Shown here in pieces: positions 22,701 to 32,500 of a stretch of DNA of 64,000 nt. The notes below the pieces were generated by a model that did not search any database, was not told the origin of the DNA, and was given only the letters and a program-made list of their open reading frames with translations. Source of the stretch: Branchiostoma floridae. Lineage: Eukaryota; Chordata; Leptocardii; Amphioxiformes; Branchiostomatidae. The stretch's first letter is position 1; each line of letters starts with the position of its first letter. The stretch is from assembly GCF_000003815.2 (NCBI RefSeq), contig NC_049984.1, positions 22,814,073 to 22,878,072 of the forward strand, read 5' to 3'. Position numbers and translations under genes: made by a program.

Positions 22701-24604
22701 TAACTTTTATAAAGATAAAAATGTCTGTCATGATACTTGTTTAAGAATTTGATAGCTTGTAACTAAGTTTTATTATTAGGTTTTTTACTTAGATTTAAGT
22801 GGTGCACCCAAAATTGTTTTGGTGCACCCAATTTTTTAAGCTGGGTGCACCAGTGCACCTAATCCCAAAAATGAATTTCGACCCCTGCAAATCCAAGGGA
22901 CCGACAAAAAGTGGCCACTATGGCCAGGTGGCTGCTGTACAAAGGTGGCCGCTAATACAGGTTTGACTGTAGTAAATGATGTTTTATTTTACTACTGGAG
23001 AGGTAGACCTACTTTTTCTGTCTCTCCCTGGTGTAGATCCGTTCTCCACTCAACAGCTGCCAGGTGGACTGGCAGGTGGGCACCTGGAACACCTCCGGCA
23101 TGGACTTCTGGTCCACCTGATGGGACAAATATGCAAACAACAGATGATACACCTGTGAGTGAGTGGGTAGTGACGGCATACATGGGTGAGAGTGTGTGAA
23201 TGAGTGTGAGTGTGTGAATGAGTGAGTGAGTGTATGACCATGAGAATGAGTGTATGTGTGTGAGTAACTGAGTGTATGAGTGACTGANNNNNNNNNNNNN
23301 NNNNNNNNNNNNNNNNNNNNNNNNNNNNNNNNNNNNNNNNNNNNNNNNNNNNNNNNNNNNNNNNNNNNNNNNNNNNNNNNNNNNNNNACTAAATGAGTGA
23401 ATGACAGTAATCTTTTTAAATGAGTGAATAGGAATGTGAATGAATATCAGCAAATAAATGAATGAGAATGAGTGACTGAGTGTATGAGTGAGCATGTGAG
23501 TGGGTGTATGTTATTGAGTGTGTGAGTGCAAGTTAGTGAGTGATGGTGACTGAGCAAGTGAGTGATTGAGTGTGAGACACCAAGCTAATACTAGTCCTTA
23601 TGTAAATTGTAACCATTGGAAATATTGTCACCAACATATCAGAAAACAAGTCAATTGTATAACTTTTGTTACCACTACCGTACAGTACTAGTATACTATC
23701 GTTTTTTACTTACTTCTTTCAGCTCATGTGTGATCCACTCCGCAGCAATATCAGCAAGCACTTTGTGTGTTAAGGAGCGGGACGCAAGAATCGCACTGAA
23801 GGTGTCCAGTGTAGCATCTCGCTTGGACCTTTCTTCCTCCTTCTCTGATATCTCCTGCTTCTGTTCCTCAAGAAGTTCATTCTTTCCACCAAGACTGTTG
23901 TCTTCTTTACTCGAAGACTTATCTACATCTTCATCCTGATTGTCTTCCCTTTCTGTAAGACTGTCTTCTGTCCTGTCTTCTTCTGTAGCATCTTCTTCTT
24001 GGGAAGCCGATCCCTTTTTGTCAAGTTTTTTATCTTCGATAAGTATTGGGCATTCTGAGTCTTGTACCTCAGTTTCTGACCTGATGCCGCTAAAGACTGA
24101 TTGTCCTTCGTTAGTTAATTCGTTCGTTATCTCATCCTGATTGAACATCAAGCCATCACCACTTGCGCTAAAGCTGAAATTACTTCCTTCAAAGTCTTCG
24201 TCAGTAGCTGTGTCATATAGATGGAGTTCCGGGGTGTCTCTCCCGTCATTTTCAAACTCATCTACGAAAGAATTCAGCCCTATACTGTCAAAGGCGTCCG
24301 AGTCGAACGTTTCGGAAAAATCAGGTCCTTGGTATATATCGTATGGCTGGAGTTCAGGCGGCCCTTCGGAAGGGTCAAGTTCGTCAGTTTCCATGGCTTC
24401 GCAGGTGTTTGGTAAAAGTTCACAGGCGTTTGGCAAAGGTACTTCTGTCTTTGTACCCGGCACTGTGCTTGGTTCGTCCGTTCTGCTCCCGTTAGAACAA
24501 ACCGTTTCAGGGTCAAGGTTAGGAGGAGCGTCCTTTTGACCTTCAGACTGTGTGACGCTCATTGTGCCGACCTCTGTTTCTTCCTTGTCTTCAGCGTTAC
24601 CCAT
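10799..24604 (-). CDS. ADNP: ADNP-like C2H2 zinc-finger/homeodomain protein, 7 coding exons
   Basis: Coding exons in transcript order: 24604-23714, 23116-23013, 17811-17646, 16373-16233, 14732-14049, 13531-13399, 12804-10799; predicted 1374 aa. All junctions are GT-AG and the phases agree. Residues 1-297 are acidic and low-complexity. Five C2H2 fingers begin at about C390, C416, C452, C475 and C628. Residues 708-1300 are Thr/Val/Gln-rich. The last 68 residues form a homeodomain-like fold with KCMKSFEQREPRVVL. Finger 2 ends NAHIKIMHTP, like ETHIKIFHAP of vertebrate ADNP, and the tail matches the KKCVRDCEKYKPGVLL part of the ADNP homeodomain. Family role: chromatin-linked regulator with CHD4 and HP1 in vertebrates. 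The acidic N-terminus is not typical, so an ADNP-related paralogue is possible. The start ATG at 24604 has good context (CCAACATGG) after a splice acceptor, implying a 5' noncoding exon. Finger 2 is split by an intron. Confidence 0.68.
13020..13325 (-). mobile_element. SINE copy, minus strand
   Basis: Reverse complement of the 4702 family: CTCCATTTAACATTCTATCC, GAGCTAGGTATTCATTTTTAGC, then a worn B-box region GATTCGAACCCTGG and a head with GTGGCATAACTAC on the minus strand. It lies in the last intron of the ADNP-like gene. Confidence 0.6.
14920..15655 (-). mobile_element. SINE copy interrupted by a mariner MITE
   Basis: The minus-strand SINE body (GGTACCCATTTTTACACC, then CCTTTCCCAAGGGCACAA) stops at 15004 and appears to resume after 15587. 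The 578-bp mariner element sits between, with its TA duplication. This gives the order of insertion: SINE first, mariner later. Confidence 0.5.
15007..15584 (-). mobile_element. internally deleted mariner with transposase N-terminus
   Basis: Termini CGAGGGGCGTGCAATTAGTA and its complement form inverted repeats of about 35 bp, flanked by TA (15005-15006 and 15585-15586). A minus-strand frame (15401-15102) begins MEPVECRAVIRFLYLKGRTP and continues with SYDLVKRWHPEFKRG and PGRPS, the N-terminal helix-turn-helix of mariner transposases. The catalytic part is missing, so it can move only in trans. Confidence 0.75.
16330..17170 (-). repeat. tandem array of 9 partial copies of a zinc-finger exon start
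   Basis: A unit of about 94 bp (first spacings) and then 99 bp repeats nine times; GTGTAGGTGTCACACACAAA recurs near 16333, 16427, 16521, 16622 and every 99 bp to about 17117. Each unit, read on the minus strand, carries a splice acceptor (CTACACCACACAG) plus the first 43 or so bases of the exon encoding C-x2-C of finger 1. The copy at 16373 joins the complete exon. Read through in frame, a unit soon meets a stop, so the array does not code as one long exon. Confidence 0.85.
17488..17597. repeat. (CA)n microsatellite
   Basis: Imperfect CA repeat broken by TACACG and AGG interruptions. Long frames across it are low-complexity artefacts. Confidence 0.9.
17969..18312. mobile_element. MITE with TCGAAAT ends, GTGCACCCA-rich (copy 1)
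   Basis: 344 bp. The right end is TATTTCGAGCCCTG; the left end is worn (CCCGAAATTC). GTAAT flanks both sides exactly (17964-17968 and 18313-18317). The interior has repeated GGTGCAC/GTGCACC words near both ends and a middle containing TATACTAGTATACTTTGATATC. A second copy in opposite orientation is at 22566-22887. Confidence 0.75.
18410..20294 (+). pseudogene. internally deleted CR1/L2-like LINE
   Basis: Plus-strand remnant. An apurinic-type endonuclease piece has GCVYRP and FLLGDFNIDLL (from 18422), then DHFPIFYI near 18803. The frame is broken by stops. After FFVNIGPSLAKK (about 19370) it jumps to the post-RT C-terminus FLQKRFVRIVSN (about 19536), so the reverse transcriptase core is missing. 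It ends with an AATAAAATTAAAATC tail near 20290. The 5' boundary is approximate. Confidence 0.7.
20346..21878 (-). pseudogene. mariner transposase, disrupted
   Basis: The catalytic D residues are visible in order: VTQDETWVHHFDPES (about 21280), LLLQDNA (about 21000) and SPDLAPSDFYLFP (about 20550). The C-terminus is ELRGDYVEK then TAG at 20346. Defects: an in-frame TGA after SKNDWR (about 21395), a frame change at a G run (about 21130, GGGGGG), the MITE at 20637-20986, and a further frame change next to it. The N-terminal DKTEA segment is triplicated (see 21722). Family function: cut-and-paste transposition at TA sites. Confidence 0.85.
20637..20986. mobile_element. MITE with CAGGGCT ends, GTGCAGGTA-rich (copy 2)
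   Basis: 350 bp, CAGGGCTTGAAATAC to GTATTTCGAGCCCTG, flanked exactly by TGCAT (20632-20636 and 20987-20991). It splits the mariner transposase between LLLQDNA and the PVHKAQVAVVAANE segment. The uninterrupted target can therefore be read from conserved transposase sequence, which independently confirms the 5-bp duplication. Confidence 0.85.
21722..21883 (-). repeat. 69-bp tandem repeat in transposase N-terminus
   Basis: GAGCTTCTGTCTTGTCCA recurs at 21722, 21791 and 21860, a 69-bp period. In protein it gives DKTEAHAVIK followed by SRCEESHKL, two full 23-residue repeats before the normal DKTEARAVIKDLYKKGKTP. The frame is kept. Confidence 0.9.
22177..22969. mobile_element. pogo/Tigger-like nonautonomous element
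   Basis: Ends CAGTCAAACCTGTCTATAGC and CTAATACAGGTTTGACTG, flanked by TA (22175-22176 and 22970-22971). TIRs starting CAGT plus a TA duplication suit pogo-like elements. The interior repeats GTGGCCGCTA-type words. It contains the nested 22566-22887 MITE. Related fragments appear near 32170-32215 and 34010-34035. Confidence 0.65.
22566..22887. mobile_element. MITE with CAGGGCTCGAAAT ends, GTGCACCCA-rich (copy 2)
   Basis: 322 bp, CAGGGCTCGAAATAC to GAATTTCGACCCCTG, flanked exactly by CAAAT (22561-22565 and 22888-22892). Opposite orientation to 17969-18312. It inserted into the pogo-like element. Confidence 0.82.
23155..23580. repeat. GTGAGT-rich simple repeat with a 100-N gap
   Basis: Imperfect TGAGTG/GAATGA repeats surround the gap at 23288-23387. 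The gap is exactly 100 N, so its true size is unknown. It lies in the intron between the first two coding exons of the ADNP-like gene. Confidence 0.9.
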
Positions 24605-25759
24605 GTTGGTGATCACCTATTGATGTAGAAATCAGCTCCTCTCTATCTGGACTAGAAGTTGGAAGATGCACCCATGTCAGAATCTGAAGAAAGGTAAGAT
24701 TGCATCAGAACATTATCATCAATTTGAAAGGTAGCCGTTGCAAGCAAATAGCATGTCTACCTTCAGATAGCCTACTCTAACAAACTTCTTCTCTGTTGAG
24801 TCTTACTCTAACACATTCATATATGTGATGACCAGCCCCTCCAACTCTGTCCTGCCACTTGCTACTTTATATTATAATATAACTGTTAGCTACTTTACCA
24901 GTAACCATGATGGTGACAAGCAACTGGTCATTGACCTTTTTTGTTTGGAGAAGAAGAGAAAGAAGAAACAGCAAAAACAGTATGTTTCCCTTCCTTGACA
25001 GTAAACATAATCAAACCTTCAATAGCACACAAAGCTTTGTTTTGTTTCCAAACAATAAAGAATTTAATCTTAGAAAACAACTTTTTTTCAATCACAAATA
25101 AACTTTAAACCTCATAGGTAGTATCCACTAAAACTGTAGGTATTTGAGAAAAACAACAAAGATACAACCGAAGCATTAGGAATAGATTTGACATATAAAA
25201 GTGAAAAGGAGTCTAATTTCCAGTGAAAGTTTGTTGTAGAACCACTTGACTATCAATTACGACACCTCTGTAATGCCAGAACACCTGTTGAATATTCATC
25301 AGCAAAGAGAAAGTGATAAAAGCGTGTTGGTATCAAATTACCGTTGCATTTGCAACAATAAAACTGAGTTTTATGAGCTTTTGCTTTGTCTCCAAGCCAT
25401 TTCAGTATGACACAAAAGTCTAAATCCATGTTTTCCATTAGTCTAATTGGAAATGCTTGCTAATCTCTTTTCCACATGGCTAGGATAATGTAAACAATGA
25501 TATATTACGTTATTAAGGCGCATAAATACCATCTGTGCTGACAAGGCCATTCGCCCAACCAGCTTCTCATCAATATTGACGTCACGAGGCCACCAATGTG
25601 TATGCAAATTACCATGCCCATATTTGGAAGTCAGTGACTGCCTAATATCCAACAGGAGGCCTTCCTGAGACGCCATATTGGCTAAATTTAGGAAATGATT
25701 TTGGTGGACAAAAGCCTTCTTTTTGATCACCTAGAACACTTTCCCGCTCATATTCTAAC

Positions 25760-26110
25760 AATTTAGGGCGATATATGGCTAATAAACAAACCCGATCACG
25801 GTGTGGGTTGTTTCTTTGTCGTCTGCTTATCCGTCAATCACTCCCTCCTTTATCCACAGGACGTCCCAGACAAAAACCGACCGATTTCTAGGATTATTCT
25901 ACGACTCGTTAGAAAGACCACAAGATGGCCTAAAGCTGTGATAGCTGAAAGAGATACTGGTTATTTTTCCAGCGCGTACGTACCGGTTTTGTGGCCACCA
26001 AAACACCGACAGCCGACACCACAATCGCGACGAACACAAAATTTGCGCCATCTTCCCTTCTAGCCAGGTCATCGGTCACGTGGCCAAGAAAACTGACGTC
26101 ATCAGATCTA
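25760..26110. promoter_or_regulatory. candidate shared promoter region, ADNP-like and MDP1
   Basis: GC-richer than its surroundings. It contains a palindromic CRE TGACGTCA (26094-26101), an E-box CACGTG (26077-26082) and two YY1-type AAGATGGC words in opposite orientation (about 25919 plus; about 26044-26053 minus as GCGCCATCTT). It lies between the divergent start codons at 24604 (minus) and 26510 (plus). No transcription start is visible directly; the call is inference. Confidence 0.4.
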
Positions 26111-26509
26111 TCCACTCAAACAGGGGGTGATAATCTCAAATCATTTTTGATAACTTTCAACAAAATTAGTAATACCCCCAAATAATTCAATTTATAAAAT
26201 TATCACAGGAAGTTATGACCTAATTTATCAATAAAATTCCATTAAGTTCAAATTTTGTTGTGTGAATTAAACTTTCAATAGTGTCTTCTCCTCATAAATG
26301 ATAGACTCGTCCATTGTAATATCAGCCGGTGCATGTGAGACTTGACATAGGACATGTGGACACCGTCCAACACAGTCTGAATGCTTTCTGACTCTGTTGT
26401 CTTCCTGTTGAGAACATTTAGAAGCTTTATCGCTCCAGTAAGGAGGAAACCCTCGGACTATCAGCTGACGCAAGATTGTGGTCAGAAAACTCAGGGAGAT
26501 ACAGCTGAC

Positions 26510-29500
26510 ATGGCTTCAAGTTTTGCCCCTCCCACCCCGAAACCCGAACTTTTGGTTCTCGATGTCGGTAAGCAAAATGTTTGTAGATTATCTTGCTTGT
26601 ACATTCTAGAGTGACTTTGTAACAAAGATTACGTGAAGTATGAAGGTTGACAATTGTTCTGGCACACACACACACATGTGCACACATACAAACAAACAAA
26701 CACACACACACACACACACACACACTTATATAACTTATACATATGCACACAGACCTCGACCAAACATGTACACTAACACTTACACACACACACACACACA
26801 CATGCACACACACACACAATACTCAAATACATGCATAACAATTTACGCACACAGGTACAATGTGTTCACACAGACACATGCACAAACATATATACGCAAA
26901 TATGCTCACGGACATACACGCTCAACATACACACACACACACATGCACACACACACAAACATACAAACATACAATTGCACAGTCACATAACGTTACATGT
27001 GCATTTACACACATTCTGATTTGATTAATTTTGAACAGCTATGATGTTGACAGTAACAGTAAGTGAAATTCATGCTTTACAATTGTCACATTATGATTAT
27101 CAATATTCATATCACTTGTTTTCAGACTGGACGTTATGGCCCTTCCACACTGACATGGACGTTTCACCCCCCTTCAAGAAAGACAGGTAAAATTCCAATC
27201 AATCATCTTTGCTGCTAATGTTAGCACTTTTTTATCTTCTTCAATGTAGCACCCATTGAATATTAACGTTGATCACCGATTGTCACATACACTGATACTG
27301 TTAGCGACTATTGTATTTTCTCAAAGTACACACTTTTGAACTTTTCAAAAAGTTGCTGCAAGTTGGATTGAAACTGACATAGCTGTATACTTGTATCTTG
27401 ATTATCGGTCATATGATCACACATGTTCGCACATGTTTACACACGGCGGGGTTATACCGCCCCTTTCGGAGTGACAGACCCTTTCGCTGGCTGATTACAA
27501 AACAGGGATGCGCCAGGTCTCCCGTCCGGGTGAATGATGTAATTCACCATGTGTCTGATACGAGACAAAGGTTTGCCAGGCCTCCATCCGGGTGATTTGA
27601 AGTGAATCACCAACTCCAGACGGAAGGATTTGCACCATTGCACACCGCACCATCGCACGTGTGGGGTTCTTAAATGTGCCTGGGGTGTGGCTCTCCCCAG
27701 TCACGGGACCTCCATTTAACGTCCTATCCGAGGGACGGCCCTAGCTGAAGCTAGGTACTCATTTTCACCTGAGTAAAGTGAGGAAAGCCGTGTAAAGTGC
27801 CTTTCCCTAGGGCACAAGATCGGTGACACGCGGCCGGATTCGAACCCGACACCTCCCAGTCCCGAGGCAAACACACTGCCAGTGCACCACGCGGTAGTAC
27901 TTTGTATCTTGATTGTACGCAAGTCAAGCACTATAGTGTGCCCTGAGTTTAAGTTTTTGTTTGTACCTACAGCAGTGGTGAAGTGAGGGACAGCAGAGGG
28001 AAGACCATCCAACCCTTTCCTGATGTACCCAGGATACTGGACTGGCTGAAGGGGAATGGGTACACTCTGGCCTTAGCTTCCAGGTAAATGTAATCAGAAA
28101 AACACACTTACAATAGGCCGATCCTCCCTGTCCATCACAATTAGCATTTCAACCAATGGGAGGTTGGCAATCATAGGTATAACCAATGAGAGAGTGGCTA
28201 CACGTCCATCATGTATTTGCATGTTATGCTTTTGTTTTGTATTTCTACATTTTGACGGAGGTGAGTGGAGCTATGGGATCGGTCTATTACATATGGAAAA
28301 AAAAAAACATTTTTAGATGGAGTTTTTGTGGTAGTTTAAAGTCGGTATCAGGAAACTGTATGGTGTGTAGTCAGAATAGAAATGTTGAGCAAGACAAATA
28401 CGTATCAGAATAAGGCCCCGTTCATGATACAAAAAACGAAACGGTTCTATCGGTTACTATCGGTTAGGCCAGCTGAAACGGATAAGTTTTGTCATCATGG
28501 ACGGTCCGAAACGGATCTGAAGCGATAGGAAACGGTTTGTTCGGAACCTCCTCGCGAGGTAGTATTGAAACGGTTTCTTCCTTATCCGGAATTGCGAATT
28601 TGTATCATGAACGCAAAAGCGGCGCGATCCGTTTTACATCCAGGCATGTGCGTTTATATTTGGTGGCGCCACGGGGAAAAAGTACAATTTTTGATCTGTC
28701 ATTCGCGTGTTTCGGCCGCGTTTTCAATCGTAAAATTCGTTTTTATTATCGGGCCGCCTCCTGGTAGACTGAGCAGCCAGCAGTCCTGATATCGCAGGTT
28801 AATGTGTCAGGAGATCCAGTGGAAATATCATAGCATGGCATATATCGGGACCACAATGTTTTCAGAGCCATTTCCAGGGTCAAAACAGAACTCAGCTTCG
28901 AATTCAGTAAGACATTGGTAAGATTTCGATCAGAGACCAATAATCTGACAAAGAAATACAAGTTTCGGCAAGATCACAACAACCTCAGGGGTCAGAGGTC
29001 GCATTACCATTCATTACCATGCCTTTTCAAGGAACTGAAACGGTTTGCAAGTTTGCATCGTGAACGCAAAATACAAACCGTTTCCTGTCGTTTGCTGTCG
29101 GATTTCCAGGCCTAACCGATAGAACCGTTTCATTTTTTGTATCATGAACGGGGCCTAATTGTAAATGGTGAACATTCACATTTTTTGATCCCGCACAAAA
29201 CAAGCATGTGTGCTGTTGTGTATTGTGTTATCAGTGTGCTTCATGTCGGGATATATAGGAACATGTCATACTGCAATTCTATAACAATCTGCCAGGAGGC
29301 ACAACCACACGCATCTAAAAGGTCGTACTACTTTTTCCGCCTCCCAAATGAGACTGGACACTTTTTTCAAGCATCCAGACTGTACTGCTCTTTCCGGCAA
29401 CCTTTGTTATATTTCAGCCATACATAGTATGGTGAAATATATTGTATTCGTAATGTTTCTTTCTTCTTTCTCCTGTCAAATCTTCAAAGTGATTCATCTC

Positions 29501-32500
29501 CGCCGTTCCTGGACCGAATGACTTGAAATTTGGCACAGGGGTAGAGTGGGCCAATACCTTGATGCTTTTTTCTCAGTTTTTTCATATCTGCCTCTAAAAT
29601 GATTTTATTGAGATTTTTTGGTCAATTTTAGACCAAAACTGTATATTTTGGCCCCTGTACCCTGGTATTACAACCAAATGAGCTGAAATTTGACAGAGAT
29701 GTGCCTTGATAATGCCCCCATATAAATTCGATAACACTTTTGGTGTACAGTACAACAAAATGCTTATTTTTGCGATTTTTTGACCAATTTTTGACCAAAA
29801 AAGGACACTTTTGGCCCCTGTACCCTGGTATTACAACCAAATGAGCTGAAATTTGACAGAGATGTGCCTTGATAATGCCCTCATATAAATTCAATAACAC
29901 TTTTGGTGTACAGTACAACAAAATGCTTATTTTTGCGATTTTTTTACCAATTTTTGACCAAAAAAGGACACTTTTGGCTCCTGTACCTTGGTATTGCAAC
30001 CAAATGAGCTGAAATTTGACAGAGATGTGCCTTGATAATGCCCCCATATAAATTCGATAACACTTTTGGTGTACAGTACAACAAAATGCTTATTTTTGCG
30101 ATTTTTTGACCAATTTTTGACCAAAAAAGGACACTTTTGGCCCCTGTACCCTGGTATTACAACCAAATGAGCTGAAATTTGACAGAGATGTGCCTTGATA
30201 ATGCCCTCATATAAATTCAATAACACTTTTGGTGTACAGTGCAACAAAATGCTTATTTTTGCGATTTTTGGCCAATTTTTGACCAAAAAAGGACACTTTT
30301 GGCTCCTGTACCCTGGTATTACAATTAAATGACCTGAAATTTGGTATAAATAGGCATTAGATACTTGGTAACAAGATTCAAGTAAAATTTTTGACATAAA
30401 CGACTTTAAAATGATTAATTTTGGCACTTTTCTGAGGGGAAATTTGTTTTCTTTTGGCCTCCTGACGTGACCTTCCGTGACCCCGCACAGAGCCACACCT
30501 GTGCGTGTCAGCCGGAGAGTTAATTGAATCAAAGACCTAGCCAATCAGCGAAGAGGAGGCCAAAGGCTAATTAATATTCATAAGCGGGGCCTCATGATCC
30601 CGTATATAGCAGTGTTCCCGCCAAGGGGAGCGAAGCCCGCCTAAGGCTCTCGCATTTTAGACTATTCAGAAGGCTTTATATTGTATCAGTTCTTAGGGGC
30701 ATATCTATGATAATCGCAGCAGTCACTTAACTTCTCTTCAGGAGTTTAGCGTAACACTATTTCAGGTCAAACCGTCAAAGGCAACTAAAAACAAACTTTA
30801 ACGTTACTGAGTTCAACAGTACTTATAACTTGTTATCCGAAGTTGAAACGCTAGCGATGGTATTTTCGCTGCGCTGTTAGCTCCGTGCGACTGTTGTTGA
30901 CGGTCTTATAACGGTATATTTTGCACCCCTGTACCCTGGTATGAGTAACATTTGGTATAGATAGGCATAAGATAGTTGGTAAAATGATCCAAGTAAAATT
31001 TTTGGCATAAAGTACTGTAAAAGGCTTAATTACAGCACTTTTTTTGGGGGAAATTGGTTTTCTTTCGTTCTCCATGCCATGACCTTTCGGACATTCACCC
31101 CACAGAGCCGACATCTGCACCTGCGTCTAGCCGGCAGGAAGAGTTAATTCAATTAATGGTTCAGCCAATCAGCGAAGAGGAAAGCGAAGGCTAATTAATA
31201 TTCATAAGCGGGACCACACAATACGTTAACTTGAAGACTCAGGCCGTACAGACTTCTCGCCAGGATTTTTTCAAAGCGTCGGACAGGGGTCCGGGGGCCG
31301 CCAAATGTCCCTGGCGGGGTCCAGGGGCAGGGCCACTGTGGGGGGGGGACCCAGGTGGAAGAAGCCTCCCCGGAAGCTCTTGCATTTTAGACTATTGAGA
31401 AGGCTTCTTTTATCATTTTTTTAAGGGCCATATCTACGTAGCAGTCACTTACTTCTCTTCAGCAGTTTGACTTTAAAATATTTCGGGTCAAAGCTTCAAA
31501 GACAACTAAAACCTCATAAACAACAAACTTTACTTAGCTCAACAGTGTACAAAAATATTGTACGGGTTGCCATCCTTAGTTGAAGCGCTTATTTATAGCG
31601 TTAGTATCTTCGCTGCGCCGTTAGCCGCCGTGCGACTTTTGTTGACGGTCTGATATCCCTACGTCGCCGCCTCGCTGATATTCCCACGGACATGTTTCAA
31701 GAAAAATACCCAGCAAAAAACGCTGTTCTGCGTCAAATTCTATTCTATAAAACATGTGGGACTCAGTGTTACAGTCTAAATATTTTGTAGAAGCACCGCT
31801 GTAGGAAAGAAGGTCCAAGCAATGTAAAACATCACGTAGCATGAAGTTCGCTGTCAACTGGCACACAGCACATGACTGTTTGAAACTCTAAGTCTAATCA
31901 ACAGCCGTGTTTGATTGATAGCCTGCGGTCCTTTGATGAAGTCGGCGAAAGGTGCGTTAGTTAGAAAATCTGCGTTTAGTTTTGATACGTAATTATAAGT
32001 TAGACAGTGGCGAGAATGATTATTTTCTCATCAATATTTCTCTTCAGAATTATTTGAACTTAATTGTACATCTAAACAATTGGCTTACCTGTGCAATGTT
32101 TATATGATTAATGATCAGTGTACTGAAATCATGTGTAACGTATGGCTTGGCTCCTAGTCAATAGATCAGCATTTTCTCTATAGTGACCACCTGTCTATAG
32201 TGGCCACATTTCCTAGTGCTGTTGTTGTTTGACATAAACTTTGAACATTTAAATTGTAAGTAACTTTAAACTGCCAGAGTTTCAGCCCAATAAAACACTC
32301 TCAGCGCCAGGGTATGAACAGACTGACCAGACAGACGAAAATAAATCCTCGAACAAGGTTCAATCGTATCTTCCGGGTCTGACAGGAAGTTGTTAAACTA
32401 AAATAAGAATAGGCTCGATGGCTGATTGCATACAAAGTAAAACAGTTTAACAGTTTTACAGCTTGAAGAAAACAAACGCTCCTACAGTACCTGCACCTGC

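Noticed and set aside
17969-22887. Relation to ProtoRAG/Transib because of the 5-bp target duplications
   Set aside because: The ends read CAGGGCTCGAAA and not the CACTATG-type heptamer, and no RAG-like gene is present.
25443-25730. Minus-strand frame with MASQEGLLLDIRQSL
   Set aside because: About 50 codons with no recognisable family. It may be 5' UTR of the ADNP-like gene around a YY1-like ATGGCG, but coding use cannot be supported.
29627-30544. Two overlapping minus-strand frames of 139 and 205 codons with repeated protein motifs
   Set aside because: They come from the 163-bp tandem repeat. The protein repetition mirrors DNA repetition and no family is recognisable.
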